A DNA stretch of 24,221 nucleotides from an uncultured Bacteroidales bacterium (GTDB lineage Bacteria > Bacteroidota > Bacteroidia > Bacteroidales > F082). Numbering within the stretch: position 1 is the stretch's first letter; every line of letters begins with the position of its first letter. The position numbers were made by a program, and so were the translations under genes. Under the pieces are notes generated by a model, which was not told where the DNA came from, did not search any database, and worked only from the letters and a program-made list of their open reading frames with translations. Shown one piece after another: positions 1 through 7,205 of this stretch. The DNA lies in contig CALBNV010000079.1 of NCBI GenBank assembly GCA_937896895.1, forward strand, positions 1 to 24,221, read 5' to 3'.

Positions 1-16
1 TTCTCCATTTGGGCGG

Positions 17-24
17 CAAAATTA
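17..24 (-). promoter_or_regulatory. Possible leftward -7 promoter element
   Basis: CAAAATTA on the plus strand reads TAATTTTG on the minus strand, which fits the Bacteroidota -7 consensus TAnnTTTG. It would drive a gene running off the left edge. I see no convincing TTG about 20 bp upstream of it on that strand, so this rests on one short motif. Confidence 0.3.
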
Positions 25-84
25 CAATATTTTTTGATACGGCGAGAGATTTTTTGTTTTTTTCTGCACGGGCAGGCGAAGATT

Positions 85-268
85 GCTCGACTCCCTGCGG
101 TCGCTCACAAGGACGGCATCGTTTGGGGAAATAAAAATATTTAGTGTGTTGCGGCGAAGCCGCAACCCACTCAATATCAGTTATTTATAAAACCGCCGTC
201 ATTCCAACCAAGCGTAGCGAGTGGAGCAAACCCATTAACCAGCCACATATAGGCGAAGCCTCGATGTG
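85..268. repeat. Cluster of REP-like palindromic elements
   Basis: This non-coding stretch holds three related structures. A 30-nt element at 198-227 recurs in inverted orientation at 85-114; without gaps the two agree at 20 of 30 positions by my count. Between them is a hairpin: GTTGCGGC (148-155), loop GAA, GCCGCAAC (159-166), which extends to 143-171 with one mismatch. A third imperfect hairpin at 244-268 pairs CACAT with ATGTG and AGGC with GCCT, again around a GAA loop. The layout resembles REP or BIME intergenic elements, or a very small MITE. I see no reading frame that looks genuine here. Confidence 0.6.
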
Positions 269-290
269 CCCGTGCAGCATGCGCCAGCCA

Positions 291-399
291 CTTTCTACTT
301 TATAAACTTTATGAACTTTATAACTTTATGAACTTTCAACTTTATAAACTTTACAACTTTATAAACTTTACAACTTTATGAACTTTACAAACTTTTTTT
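291..399. repeat. Degenerate CTTTATAAA-type short repeat array
   Basis: About a dozen units of 7-9 bp follow each other, each starting CTTT and continuing ATAAA, ATGAA, ACAA, CAA or similar. Related stretches lie at 15403-15452 (same orientation), at 18542-18569 (inverted) and in weaker form at 19659-19691. The array abuts the pcrA promoter. It has no unique spacers, so it is not a CRISPR. Confidence 0.75.
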
Positions 400-400
400 G

Positions 401-408
401 TATCTTTG
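401..408 (+). promoter_or_regulatory. -7 promoter element of the pcrA block
   Basis: TATCTTTG matches the Bacteroidota -7 consensus TAnnTTTG and lies 21 bp before the GTG start of pcrA. Transcription should start near 412-416, giving a very short leader. No good -33 TTG is seen; the AT-rich repeat array occupies that position. Confidence 0.65.
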
Positions 409-429
409 CCGCCTGAAATTTTTTGAAAC

Positions 430-2778
430 GTGTCAGACATTCTTGAGAAATTGAACGGGCCTCAGCGCGAGGCCGTAACGACGATCGAAGGCCCGGTGAT
501 GGTCATCGCCGGCGCAGGTTCCGGCAAGACCCGCGCCCTCACCCACCGTATCGCATATATGATACAGCAAGGCATCAACCCGTTCTCCATCATGGCGTTG
601 ACGTTCACCAACAAGGCCGCGAAGGAGATGAAGGAGCGCATCATGCAGCTTGTGGAGCCGGGTGCGGCGCGCAACGTGTGGATGGGCACGTTCCACTCCA
701 TCTTCGCACGCATACTGCGCATCGAGGCGGCAAGTCTCGGCTACACGCCCGACTTCACCATCTACGACACCGACGACTCAAAGACGCTGGTGAACAACAT
801 CCTGAAAGAGATGCAGCTCGACGCGAAGGCCTATCCGACGAAGTACGTGCTTCACCGCATCTCGATGGCGAAGTCGGCGCTCTACACGCCGGAAGACTAC
901 TGCGACAACGCCGACATCCAGGAGCAGGACCGCCGCGCACAGAAGCCGCTGACAGGCGAGATCTTCAAGCTCTACAACGCACGCCTGAAACGCGCCAACG
1001 CGATGGACTTCGACGACATACTCTTCAACACCAACGTGCTGCTCCGCGACTTCCCGGAGATACTGTTCAAATACCAGAGGCACTTCGAGTACATCCTCGT
1101 CGATGAGTACCAGGACACCAACTACGCGCAATACCTCATCATCAGGAGGATCGCCGCGATGCGCGAGAACATCTGCGTGGTCGGCGACGACGCCCAGAGC
1201 ATCTACAGCTTCCGCGGCGCGAACATTCAGAACATCCTGAACTTCAAAGTCGATTATCCGAGCCACAAGCTCATCCGTCTCGAACAGAACTACCGCTCCA
1301 CCAAGACCATCGTCAACGCGGCCAACAGCGTCATCGCCAACAACAAAGACCAGATCAAGAAGAACGTGTGGTCCGACAAGGAGGAAGGCGAGCTGATAAC
1401 ACTGCTGCGCGCCACGTCGGACAACGAGGAGGGGACGCTGGTGGCGAACTCCATCTTCGGATACAAGATGTCGAGGCAGCTCAACAACCGCGACTTCGTG
1501 ATACTATACCGAACCAACGCGCAGTCGCGCTCCCTTGAGGAAGCCCTCAGGAAACAGGACATACCTTATAAAATATACGGCGGGCTGTCGTTCTACGACC
1601 GCAAGGAGGTGAAAGACCTCCTCGCCTATCTCCGCATCGTCATCAACCCCTACGACGAGCAGGCACTGATGCGAATCATCAACTACCCGATGCGCGGCAT
1701 TGGCGACACGACGAAACAGAAGCTGCAAGTCATCGCGCAGCAGAGACAATCGACGGTGTGGGATGTCATGACATCGCTCGACGAGACAAGCACCGAGTTC
1801 AACATGGGCACCGTCAACAAACTGCGCGAGTTCGTCATCATGATGCAGAGCTTCCAGGCGCAGCTCGACAAGATGAACGCCTTCGAGTTAGCCAAACACG
1901 TGAGCGACACCATCAAGCTCATCAACGTGCTGAAGGACGACGAGACGCCGGAGAGCCTTGCGAGAGTGCAGAACATCGAGGAGCTTCTGAACGCCATCAT
2001 GGAGTTCTCCGACAAACAGATCGACGAGGTCACGGGCGAGCAGATGAAGGTGAGTCTCAACAAGTTCATGGAGGACGTGGCGCTCGTCACCGACCAGGAC
2101 ATGAAAGAAGACGGAGACGCCGATGTCGTCACGCTGATGACGATACACAGCGCGAAAGGCCTTGAGTTCCCGTATGTCTATATCGTCGGGCTTGAGGAGA
2201 ACCTCTTCCCTGGTGCGCAGTCGATAAGCACCCGCGAGGAGCTTGAGGAGGAACGCCGTCTGTTCTACGTCGCCCTCACGCGTGCCGAGACGAAGCTCAT
2301 ACTCAGCTACGCCGAGAGCCGTTACCGCTGGGGCAGCCTCACGATGTGCGAGCCGTCGCGTTTCATCGACGAGATCAACCCAGACCTCATCGAGAAGACA
2401 AAGAAAGCCTCATTCAGGGGCGCCACGATAAAAGAAGAGCATCCGTACAACCCCTTCGGCCACGACCGCGGCTCATCGTGGGGTTCTTCGAGACAGACAA
2501 ACAACTACAGCAGCCGCACGGCATATAACGCGAAACCCACATACGAGCCTAAGACTCCGACCGAGCCGAAGGCACCGGTGACCGACTTCGTCTTCGTTGA
2601 CCCCGAAGTAATCAAAGTCGGACAGAGAGTGCTGCATCAGAAGTTCGGCCAAGGCACCGTCAAGACCGTGGAAGGCACAGGGCCGAACAAAAAAGCCGCT
2701 GTTGTGTTTGACGACTGCGGGCTGAAGAACTTGATGTTGAAATTTGCAAAACTCAGCGTGTTAAATAAATACCTATAA
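430..2778 (+). CDS. pcrA: ATP-dependent DNA helicase, UvrD/PcrA type (SF1A)
   Basis: A 3'-5' superfamily 1A helicase that unwinds DNA in nucleotide excision and mismatch repair and clears protein or RNA polymerase blocks. The 782-residue length is normal. Visible motifs are Walker A AGAGSGKT (27-34), motif II DEYQD (225-229), motif III QSIYSFRGA (256-264), QNYRST (motif IV), VTLMTIHSAKGLEFP (motif V) and VALTRA (motif VI). The last about 60 residues (VGQRVLHQKFGQGTV onward) form the Tudor-like C-terminal domain of PcrA/UvrD, which binds RNA polymerase in studied species. The start is GTG at 430: the conserved LNGPQREAV lies only seven residues in, and no ATG precedes it. No Shine-Dalgarno is evident. 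It leads a block with the DUF4290 gene (5-bp gap) and murA. Confidence 0.96.
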   Translation: MSDILEKLNGPQREAVTTIEGPVMVIAGAGSGKTRALTHRIAYMIQQGINPFSIMALTFTNKAAKEMKERIMQLVEPGAARNVWMGTFHSIFARILRIEAASLGYTPDFTIYDTDDSKTLVNNILKEMQLDAKAYPTKYVLHRISMAKSALYTPEDYCDNADIQEQDRRAQKPLTGEIFKLYNARLKRANAMDFDDILFNTNVLLRDFPEILFKYQRHFEYILVDEYQDTNYAQYLIIRRIAAMRENICVVGDDAQSIYSFRGANIQNILNFKVDYPSHKLIRLEQNYRSTKTIVNAANSVIANNKDQIKKNVWSDKEEGELITLLRATSDNEEGTLVANSIFGYKMSRQLNNRDFVILYRTNAQSRSLEEALRKQDIPYKIYGGLSFYDRKEVKDLLAYLRIVINPYDEQALMRIINYPMRGIGDTTKQKLQVIAQQRQSTVWDVMTSLDETSTEFNMGTVNKLREFVIMMQSFQAQLDKMNAFELAKHVSDTIKLINVLKDDETPESLARVQNIEELLNAIMEFSDKQIDEVTGEQMKVSLNKFMEDVALVTDQDMKEDGDADVVTLMTIHSAKGLEFPYVYIVGLEENLFPGAQSISTREELEEERRLFYVALTRAETKLILSYAESRYRWGSLTMCEPSRFIDEINPDLIEKTKKASFRGATIKEEHPYNPFGHDRGSSWGSSRQTNNYSSRTAYNAKPTYEPKTPTEPKAPVTDFVFVDPEVIKVGQRVLHQKFGQGTVKTVEGTGPNKKAAVVFDDCGLKNLMLKFAKLSVLNKYL

Positions 2779-2783
2779 TTAAT

Positions 2784-3431
2784 ATGGATTACAATACAGG
2801 ACGTGAAAAGATAGTGATATCAGAATATGGCCGTAACATCCAAGTGATGATTCGCCATCTCATGGAGATTGAAGACCGCAAGGAACGCACCGAGGCGGCG
2901 TATTTCGTCGTCAGCGTGATGGCGCAGATGAACCCGCAGGTGAAAGAGTCGAACGACTACAACCACAAGCTGTGGGACCATCTCCACATCATCGCCAACT
3001 ACGAGCTTGACGTTGACAGTCCTTTCCCGAAGCCGACACCCGAGATGCAGCAGCAAAAACCCGACCACGTGGGCTATCAGAAGAACAACATACGTTTCGG
3101 ACACTACGGACAGTATATCTACGATGTCGTGAAGAAGGTGAAAGAGATGGAAGACGGCCCGAAGAAACAGGCCATCTTCGTGAACATCGCCAACCACATG
3201 AAACGCGACTACCTCAACTGGAACCGCGACACCGTCAACGACCTGCTCATCCTCGACGACTTATACAAAATCTCTGACGGCGAGATAACGCTCCCGACCG
3301 ACACGAAGCTGATTTCGACCAACGAGATCCTGAACAAAGCTCCTCAGCAACAGCAGAAGAAGAAAAACAAGCAGAAAAAGAACCAGCAGTCGAAACAGGG
3401 CAATCCAAACCGTCCGATGAAAAGGAACTAA
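2784..3431 (+). CDS. DUF4290 family protein
   Basis: A 215-residue protein that I recognise as the Bacteroidota-specific DUF4290 family, function unknown. The conserved part covers roughly residues 5-180 and begins MDYNTGREKIVISEYGRNIQ. It is predicted cytosolic and helical, with no signal peptide or membrane segment. The final about 30 residues are almost all Lys, Gln, Asn and Pro and are probably disordered and basic, which could suit contact with nucleic acid or ribosomes, though that is inference. It begins 5 bp after pcrA and ends 4 bp before murA, so it is almost certainly co-transcribed with both. My recollection is that DUF4290 genes commonly precede murA in Bacteroidales. Confidence 0.88.
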   Translation: MDYNTGREKIVISEYGRNIQVMIRHLMEIEDRKERTEAAYFVVSVMAQMNPQVKESNDYNHKLWDHLHIIANYELDVDSPFPKPTPEMQQQKPDHVGYQKNNIRFGHYGQYIYDVVKKVKEMEDGPKKQAIFVNIANHMKRDYLNWNRDTVNDLLILDDLYKISDGEITLPTDTKLISTNEILNKAPQQQQKKKNKQKKNQQSKQGNPNRPMKRN

Positions 3432-3435
3432 CGTC

Positions 3436-4746
3436 ATGTCATCATTCAAGATCAAAGGCGGAAACAAACTCAGTGGCGTCATCGTTCCGCAGGGCGCCAA
3501 GAACGAAGCGATGCAGGTCATCTGCGCCGCTCTCCTCACCGACGAGCCGGTGACCATCACGAACCTGCCCGACATCCTCGACATCAACAACCTCATCGAG
3601 CTGATGAAAGGCATGGGTGTCGATGTGAGACGCACCAGCAAGAGCGAGGTGACGCTTCAGGCCAAAGACATCAACCACGAATATTTCGACAGCGAGGACT
3701 TCCACGAGCGCGCCACACGTCTGCGCGGCAGCGTGATGATACTCGGCCCGCTCCTCGCCCGCTTCGGCAACGGCTACATGCCGCGTCCGGGCGGCGACAA
3801 GATAGGACGCCGCCGTCTCGACACTCATCTCATCGGCCTGCAGAACCTCGGGGCGTCGATGGAGACGACCGACATGGAATACTGCTATCATCTCGTCGCG
3901 CCGGAAGACGGACTCAAAGGCACATATATGCTCCTCGATGAGGCGTCGGTGACAGGCACCGCCAACATCGTGATGGCCGCGGTGATGGCAAAAGGCACCA
4001 CCACGATATTCAACGCGGCATGTGAGCCGTACCTCGTGCAGCTCTGCCGCATGCTCATCACCATGGGCGCGAAAATCGACGGCGTGGGCTCCAACCTGCT
4101 GCGAATCACCGGCGTGGAGAGACTGCACGGCACCACACACCGCCTCCTCGCCGACATGATCGAGGTAGGCTCGTTCATCGGCCTCGCCGCGATGACAGGC
4201 TCCGACATCACCATCAAAGACGCGGGGATACAAGACCTCGGCATCATCCCGAACACATTCAAGAAGTTAGGCATCAAGATGGAGTTCATCGGCGACGACA
4301 TACACATCCCTGCGCAGCAGCACTACGAGGTTGACACCTTCCTCGACGGAAGCATCCTCACCATCGCCGACGCCCCGTGGCCCGGCTTCACCCCCGACCT
4401 GATAAGCATCATCCTCGTCGTGGCGACACAGGCCAAAGGCACCGTGCTGATACACCAGAAGATGTTCGAGAGCCGCCTCTTCTTCGTTGACAAACTCATC
4501 GACATGGGCGCACAGGTGATACTCTGCGACCCGCATCGCGCCAACGTCATCGGCCTTGACAGGAGCCATCAGCTCAAAGGCGTCAGAATGGCGTCGCCCG
4601 ACATCAGAGCCGGCGTCGCACTGCTCATCGCAGCACTTTCAGCCAACGGGACATCAATAATCGACAACATCGACCAAATCGACAGAGGCTATCAGGACAT
4701 CGACGAGCGACTGCGCCAGCTCGGAGCCGACATCAAACGAATCTGA
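3436..4746 (+). CDS. murA: UDP-N-acetylglucosamine 1-carboxyvinyltransferase
   Basis: MurA transfers enolpyruvate from PEP to UDP-GlcNAc, the first committed step of peptidoglycan synthesis in the cytosol. The 436-residue length fits the EPSP-synthase-like fold. Visible features are the N-terminal GAKNEAMQ with the conserved Lys22-Asn23, GPLLARFGNG, and the active-site loop PGGDKIGRRRLDTH (118-131). In that loop the usual catalytic Cys (PGGCAIG in E. coli) is Asp121 (GAC at 3796-3798). In other species this Cys-to-Asp change gives an active enzyme that is insensitive to fosfomycin. AAAGGA lies about 10 bp upstream of the ATG. It is the third gene of the pcrA block. The product is clear; fosfomycin insensitivity is inferred. 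Confidence 0.96.
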   Translation: MSSFKIKGGNKLSGVIVPQGAKNEAMQVICAALLTDEPVTITNLPDILDINNLIELMKGMGVDVRRTSKSEVTLQAKDINHEYFDSEDFHERATRLRGSVMILGPLLARFGNGYMPRPGGDKIGRRRLDTHLIGLQNLGASMETTDMEYCYHLVAPEDGLKGTYMLLDEASVTGTANIVMAAVMAKGTTTIFNAACEPYLVQLCRMLITMGAKIDGVGSNLLRITGVERLHGTTHRLLADMIEVGSFIGLAAMTGSDITIKDAGIQDLGIIPNTFKKLGIKMEFIGDDIHIPAQQHYEVDTFLDGSILTIADAPWPGFTPDLISIILVVATQAKGTVLIHQKMFESRLFFVDKLIDMGAQVILCDPHRANVIGLDRSHQLKGVRMASPDIRAGVALLIAALSANGTSIIDNIDQIDRGYQDIDERLRQLGADIKRI

Positions 4747-4761
4747 CAGATGAAGTGCCAG

Positions 4762-4801
4762 TGACATTTTGTCATTACGGTTTTTTTGGCAATGTTTTTG
4801 A
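4762..4801 (+). promoter_or_regulatory. Palindrome and sigma-54-like promoter of grpE-dnaJ
   Basis: A perfect inverted repeat TGACA-TTT-TGTCA (4762-4774) is followed by TGGCAATGTTTTTGA (4787-4801). The latter fits the sigma-54 -24/-12 pattern TGGCAC-N5-TTGC: the GG and the -12 G are exactly 12 bp apart, and the main deviation is A for C at -12. Transcription would start near 4813, leaving about a 35-nt leader before the grpE ATG. No TAnnTTTG element is found in this gap. The palindrome may be an operator or activator site for heat-shock control, which is inference. Confidence 0.45.
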
Positions 4802-4847
4802 TTAAGTCCGATGTGTTTTTTTGAAAAAGAATTAAAAAATATATAAT

Positions 4848-5426
4848 ATGGGTGATAAAAAAAAAAACAAAAAAGATTCTCAAAACACTGAGAATAAAGA
4901 CGTTAAGAATGAGAAAGAAGAAATGAAAGAGACGGCAGAAACCGTTGAGACATCCGAAGCCACAGAAGTTCAAGAAAATTCAGAGCTGAAAGAACTTCGG
5001 GAGAAGTACGACGAGCTGAACGACAAATACGTGCGTCTCTATTCAGAATACGACAACTACCGCAAGCGCACCGCCAACGAGAAGATAGAGCTGATCAAGA
5101 CTGCTGCTGAAAGCACAATCAACGCGATGCTGCCCGTCTTGGACGACTTCGAGCGCGCGCTTCCGACGATGGAGAAGAGCGAAGACAAGAGCAACTACGA
5201 AGGCGCATTGCTGATTTACAACAAGTTAAAGAAGACATTGGAGCAGAAAGGTCTTGAAGAAATCGAGGCCAACGGCACCGACTTCAACACCGACGAGCAT
5301 GAAGCCTTGACGCAGATTCCCGCTCCCGACGAGAGCATGAAGGGCAAGGTGATGGACGTCATCCAGAAAGGATATAAACTTAACGGCAAAGTAATCCGCT
5401 TCGCGCGTGTCGTTGTCGGATGCTAA
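4848..5426 (+). CDS. grpE: Nucleotide exchange factor GrpE
   Basis: GrpE releases ADP from DnaK and so resets the Hsp70 cycle; it acts as a cytosolic dimer. The 192-residue protein has a highly charged, probably disordered start (1-45), a long coiled coil (about 46-105, including ELREKYDELNDKYVRLYSEY), DNYRKRTANEK, and a C-terminal beta domain with the family motif FNTDEHEALTQIP. Codons 4-7 lie in a run of eleven A bases (4857-4867), a possible slippage site. It is followed 26 bp later by dnaJ, the usual grpE-dnaJ pair; dnaK is not in this window. The preceding 101-bp gap carries the candidate heat-shock promoter. Confidence 0.96.
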   Translation: MGDKKKNKKDSQNTENKDVKNEKEEMKETAETVETSEATEVQENSELKELREKYDELNDKYVRLYSEYDNYRKRTANEKIELIKTAAESTINAMLPVLDDFERALPTMEKSEDKSNYEGALLIYNKLKKTLEQKGLEEIEANGTDFNTDEHEALTQIPAPDESMKGKVMDVIQKGYKLNGKVIRFARVVVGC

Positions 5427-5452
5427 TTAACTGAGCTTCATAGCTTTATAAA

Positions 5453-6607
5453 ATGGAAAAGAGAGATTACTACGAAGTGCTGGAAGTTCAGAAGAACGCC
5501 ACAGCCGATGAGATCAAGAAAGCATACAGGAAGAAAGCCTTGCAGTACCACCCTGACAGGAATCCCGGCGACAAGGAGGCCGAGGAGAAGTTCAAGGAGG
5601 CGGCTGAGGCGTACAGCGTCTTGAGCGACGAGAACAAACGCGCCCGCTACGACCGTTACGGTTTTGCCGGAGCGCAGGGACAGGACTTCAGCGGGGCGTC
5701 GATGAACGACATCTTCGGTCAGTTCGGCGACATCCTAAGCGACCTGCTGAACAACAGTTTCGGAGGCGGTTTCAGCGGCTTCGGAGGAGGCTTTGGAGGC
5801 GGCTCACAACGCCCGGTCTATCGCGGCTCCAACCTCCGTCTCAAAGTCAAGCTCACCCTCGACGAGGTCAGCACCGGCGTGAAGAAGAAAGTGAAGGTGA
5901 ACAAATACGTGCCATGCGCCAAATGCGGCGGCACCGGCTCCGAGGACGGGAAGACGGAGACATGCCCGACATGCCACGGGAGAGGACAGGTCGTGACAAC
6001 ACGCAACTCCATCTTCGGGCAGATGCAGACCGTTTCGGTTTGTCCCACGTGTAAGGGCGAAGGCCACATCATAAAGAAAAAATGTTCGTGCTGCAACGGC
6101 GACGGCGTCGTCAAGGGCGAGGAAGTCATCGAACTCGACATCCCGGCCGGCGTGGCAGAAGGGATGCAGCTGTCGGTCAGAGGCAAAGGCAACGCGGGCG
6201 CACACAACGGCGTCGCCGGCGACCTCCTCATCCTCATCGAAGAGACAAAAGACGACAAGCTCGAACGCGACGGCAACAACCTGATTTACAACCTGTTCAT
6301 CAGTATGCCGCAGGCCGCGCTCGGCTGCAACGTCGATGTGCCGTGCGTCGGCGGAACCGTCAACATCAAAATCCCGGCAGGCACGCAAAGCGGCGACATC
6401 ATCAGGCTGAGGGGCAAGGGACTGCCAGAAATAAACAGTTACTCAAGAGGCGAACTCATCGTGAACGTGAACGTCTGGACACCGAAGAGGCTATCGAAAG
6501 ACGAAGAGCAGATGATGAAGACGCTCCTCGAAAGCGACAACTTCAAGCCGAAGCCGGGTGCCAACGACAAGAGCGCCTTCGACAAGATAAGAGACTTCTT
6601 CAGTTAA
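5453..6607 (+). CDS. dnaJ: Chaperone protein DnaJ (Hsp40)
   Basis: DnaJ delivers unfolded proteins to DnaK and stimulates its ATPase. All class A domains are present in 384 residues: J domain (about 4-70) with HPD at 33-35; Gly/Phe-rich linker (about 80-120, GFGGGFGGG); a zinc-binding domain with four CxxCxGxG motifs at 155-162 (CAKCGGTG), 171-178 (CPTCHGRG), 197-204 (CPTCKGEG) and 211-218 (CSCCNGDG); and the C-terminal substrate-binding domains. All eight zinc-ligand cysteines are intact, so the protein should be functional. It is co-transcribed with grpE. AGGAGGTGA just after its stop (about 6611-6619) is a strong Shine-Dalgarno-like stretch, unusual for this lineage, but lies too far from the next ATG to be its obvious ribosome site. 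Confidence 0.97.
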   Translation: MEKRDYYEVLEVQKNATADEIKKAYRKKALQYHPDRNPGDKEAEEKFKEAAEAYSVLSDENKRARYDRYGFAGAQGQDFSGASMNDIFGQFGDILSDLLNNSFGGGFSGFGGGFGGGSQRPVYRGSNLRLKVKLTLDEVSTGVKKKVKVNKYVPCAKCGGTGSEDGKTETCPTCHGRGQVVTTRNSIFGQMQTVSVCPTCKGEGHIIKKKCSCCNGDGVVKGEEVIELDIPAGVAEGMQLSVRGKGNAGAHNGVAGDLLILIEETKDDKLERDGNNLIYNLFISMPQAALGCNVDVPCVGGTVNIKIPAGTQSGDIIRLRGKGLPEINSYSRGELIVNVNVWTPKRLSKDEEQMMKTLLESDNFKPKPGANDKSAFDKIRDFFS

Positions 6608-6655
6608 GCAGGAGGTGAAGGACGCAATTTTAACAATGAGTTTAACGAACTGATT

Positions 6656-7204
6656 ATGAAATTGAAAAAAAACAAAAGTGAGATTACCGAGACCTCGGTT
6701 GTTTCAAGGAAATCAGAGATTCAAAAATCTACTGACGAGGCTCACAAAGAGATGATGGATCTGATGAGAGGCTTCTTTGACAACGGGAAACCTCAGGTAG
6801 GGATTTTTTGGTACGATTATGTAAATAACAAACTATTTGGTGTTCAGAAGGATGATGCCGACAAGTACGCGGAAAAAAACAAAATAGGCACACTTCACAA
6901 ACTTCATAAAAGCTACTGGACCAAACAACATTTCAGAGCCGTCGCAAACAATGAGACCAACTCGATATTCTTTTCAGAAAACAATTACACCTTGATTCCA
7001 AGAGGCAGAGTCTTCGTCAAACCCGACATGACCTTTTATGTCACAGTAGGCGAATGGATCAACGGTTTCATAGGCGAAGAAAAACTCATTGATCAGGATA
7101 AATTGAGAGAACTCATTGAAGATGAATTCAATCTGACTGATTTCGATTACCTTATTGACGAACACTGGAACATCGGACGTGGTTGGTCCGAAGATAAATT
7201 TTAG
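6656..7204 (+). CDS. Hypothetical protein, compositionally distinct
   Basis: I do not recognise this 182-residue protein. It is predicted cytosolic, with no signal peptide or membrane segment. Residues 1-40 are charged and probably helical. The rest appears to be one small alpha/beta domain with GIFWYDYVNNKLFGV, LHKSYWTKQHF, IPRGRVFVKPDMTFYV and DEHWNIGRGW as its most distinctive stretches. The His and Trp residues in the last two could be structural or functional, but no known active site is evident. Codon use is visibly more AT-rich than its neighbours: three 60-bp lines I counted gave 35-42% G+C against 58% for a line of the next gene. It starts 48 bp after dnaJ and stops one base before the ABC ATPase start, so it probably shares their transcript. 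It looks like a later insertion into this gene string. Confidence 0.8.
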   Translation: MKLKKNKSEITETSVVSRKSEIQKSTDEAHKEMMDLMRGFFDNGKPQVGIFWYDYVNNKLFGVQKDDADKYAEKNKIGTLHKLHKSYWTKQHFRAVANNETNSIFFSENNYTLIPRGRVFVKPDMTFYVTVGEWINGFIGEEKLIDQDKLRELIEDEFNLTDFDYLIDEHWNIGRGWSEDKF

Positions 7205-7205
7205 C

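Noticed and set aside
1..8. Possible minus-strand gene start (ATGGAG at the left edge)
   Set aside because: Only three bases of coding sequence would be visible, and the candidate promoter would leave almost no leader. It cannot be supported.
3442..4233. Long open frame (263 codons) on the minus strand inside murA
   Set aside because: The translation is low-complexity, His/Val/Glu-rich and resembles no family. It arises from the strong G/C-ending codon bias of murA on the other strand.
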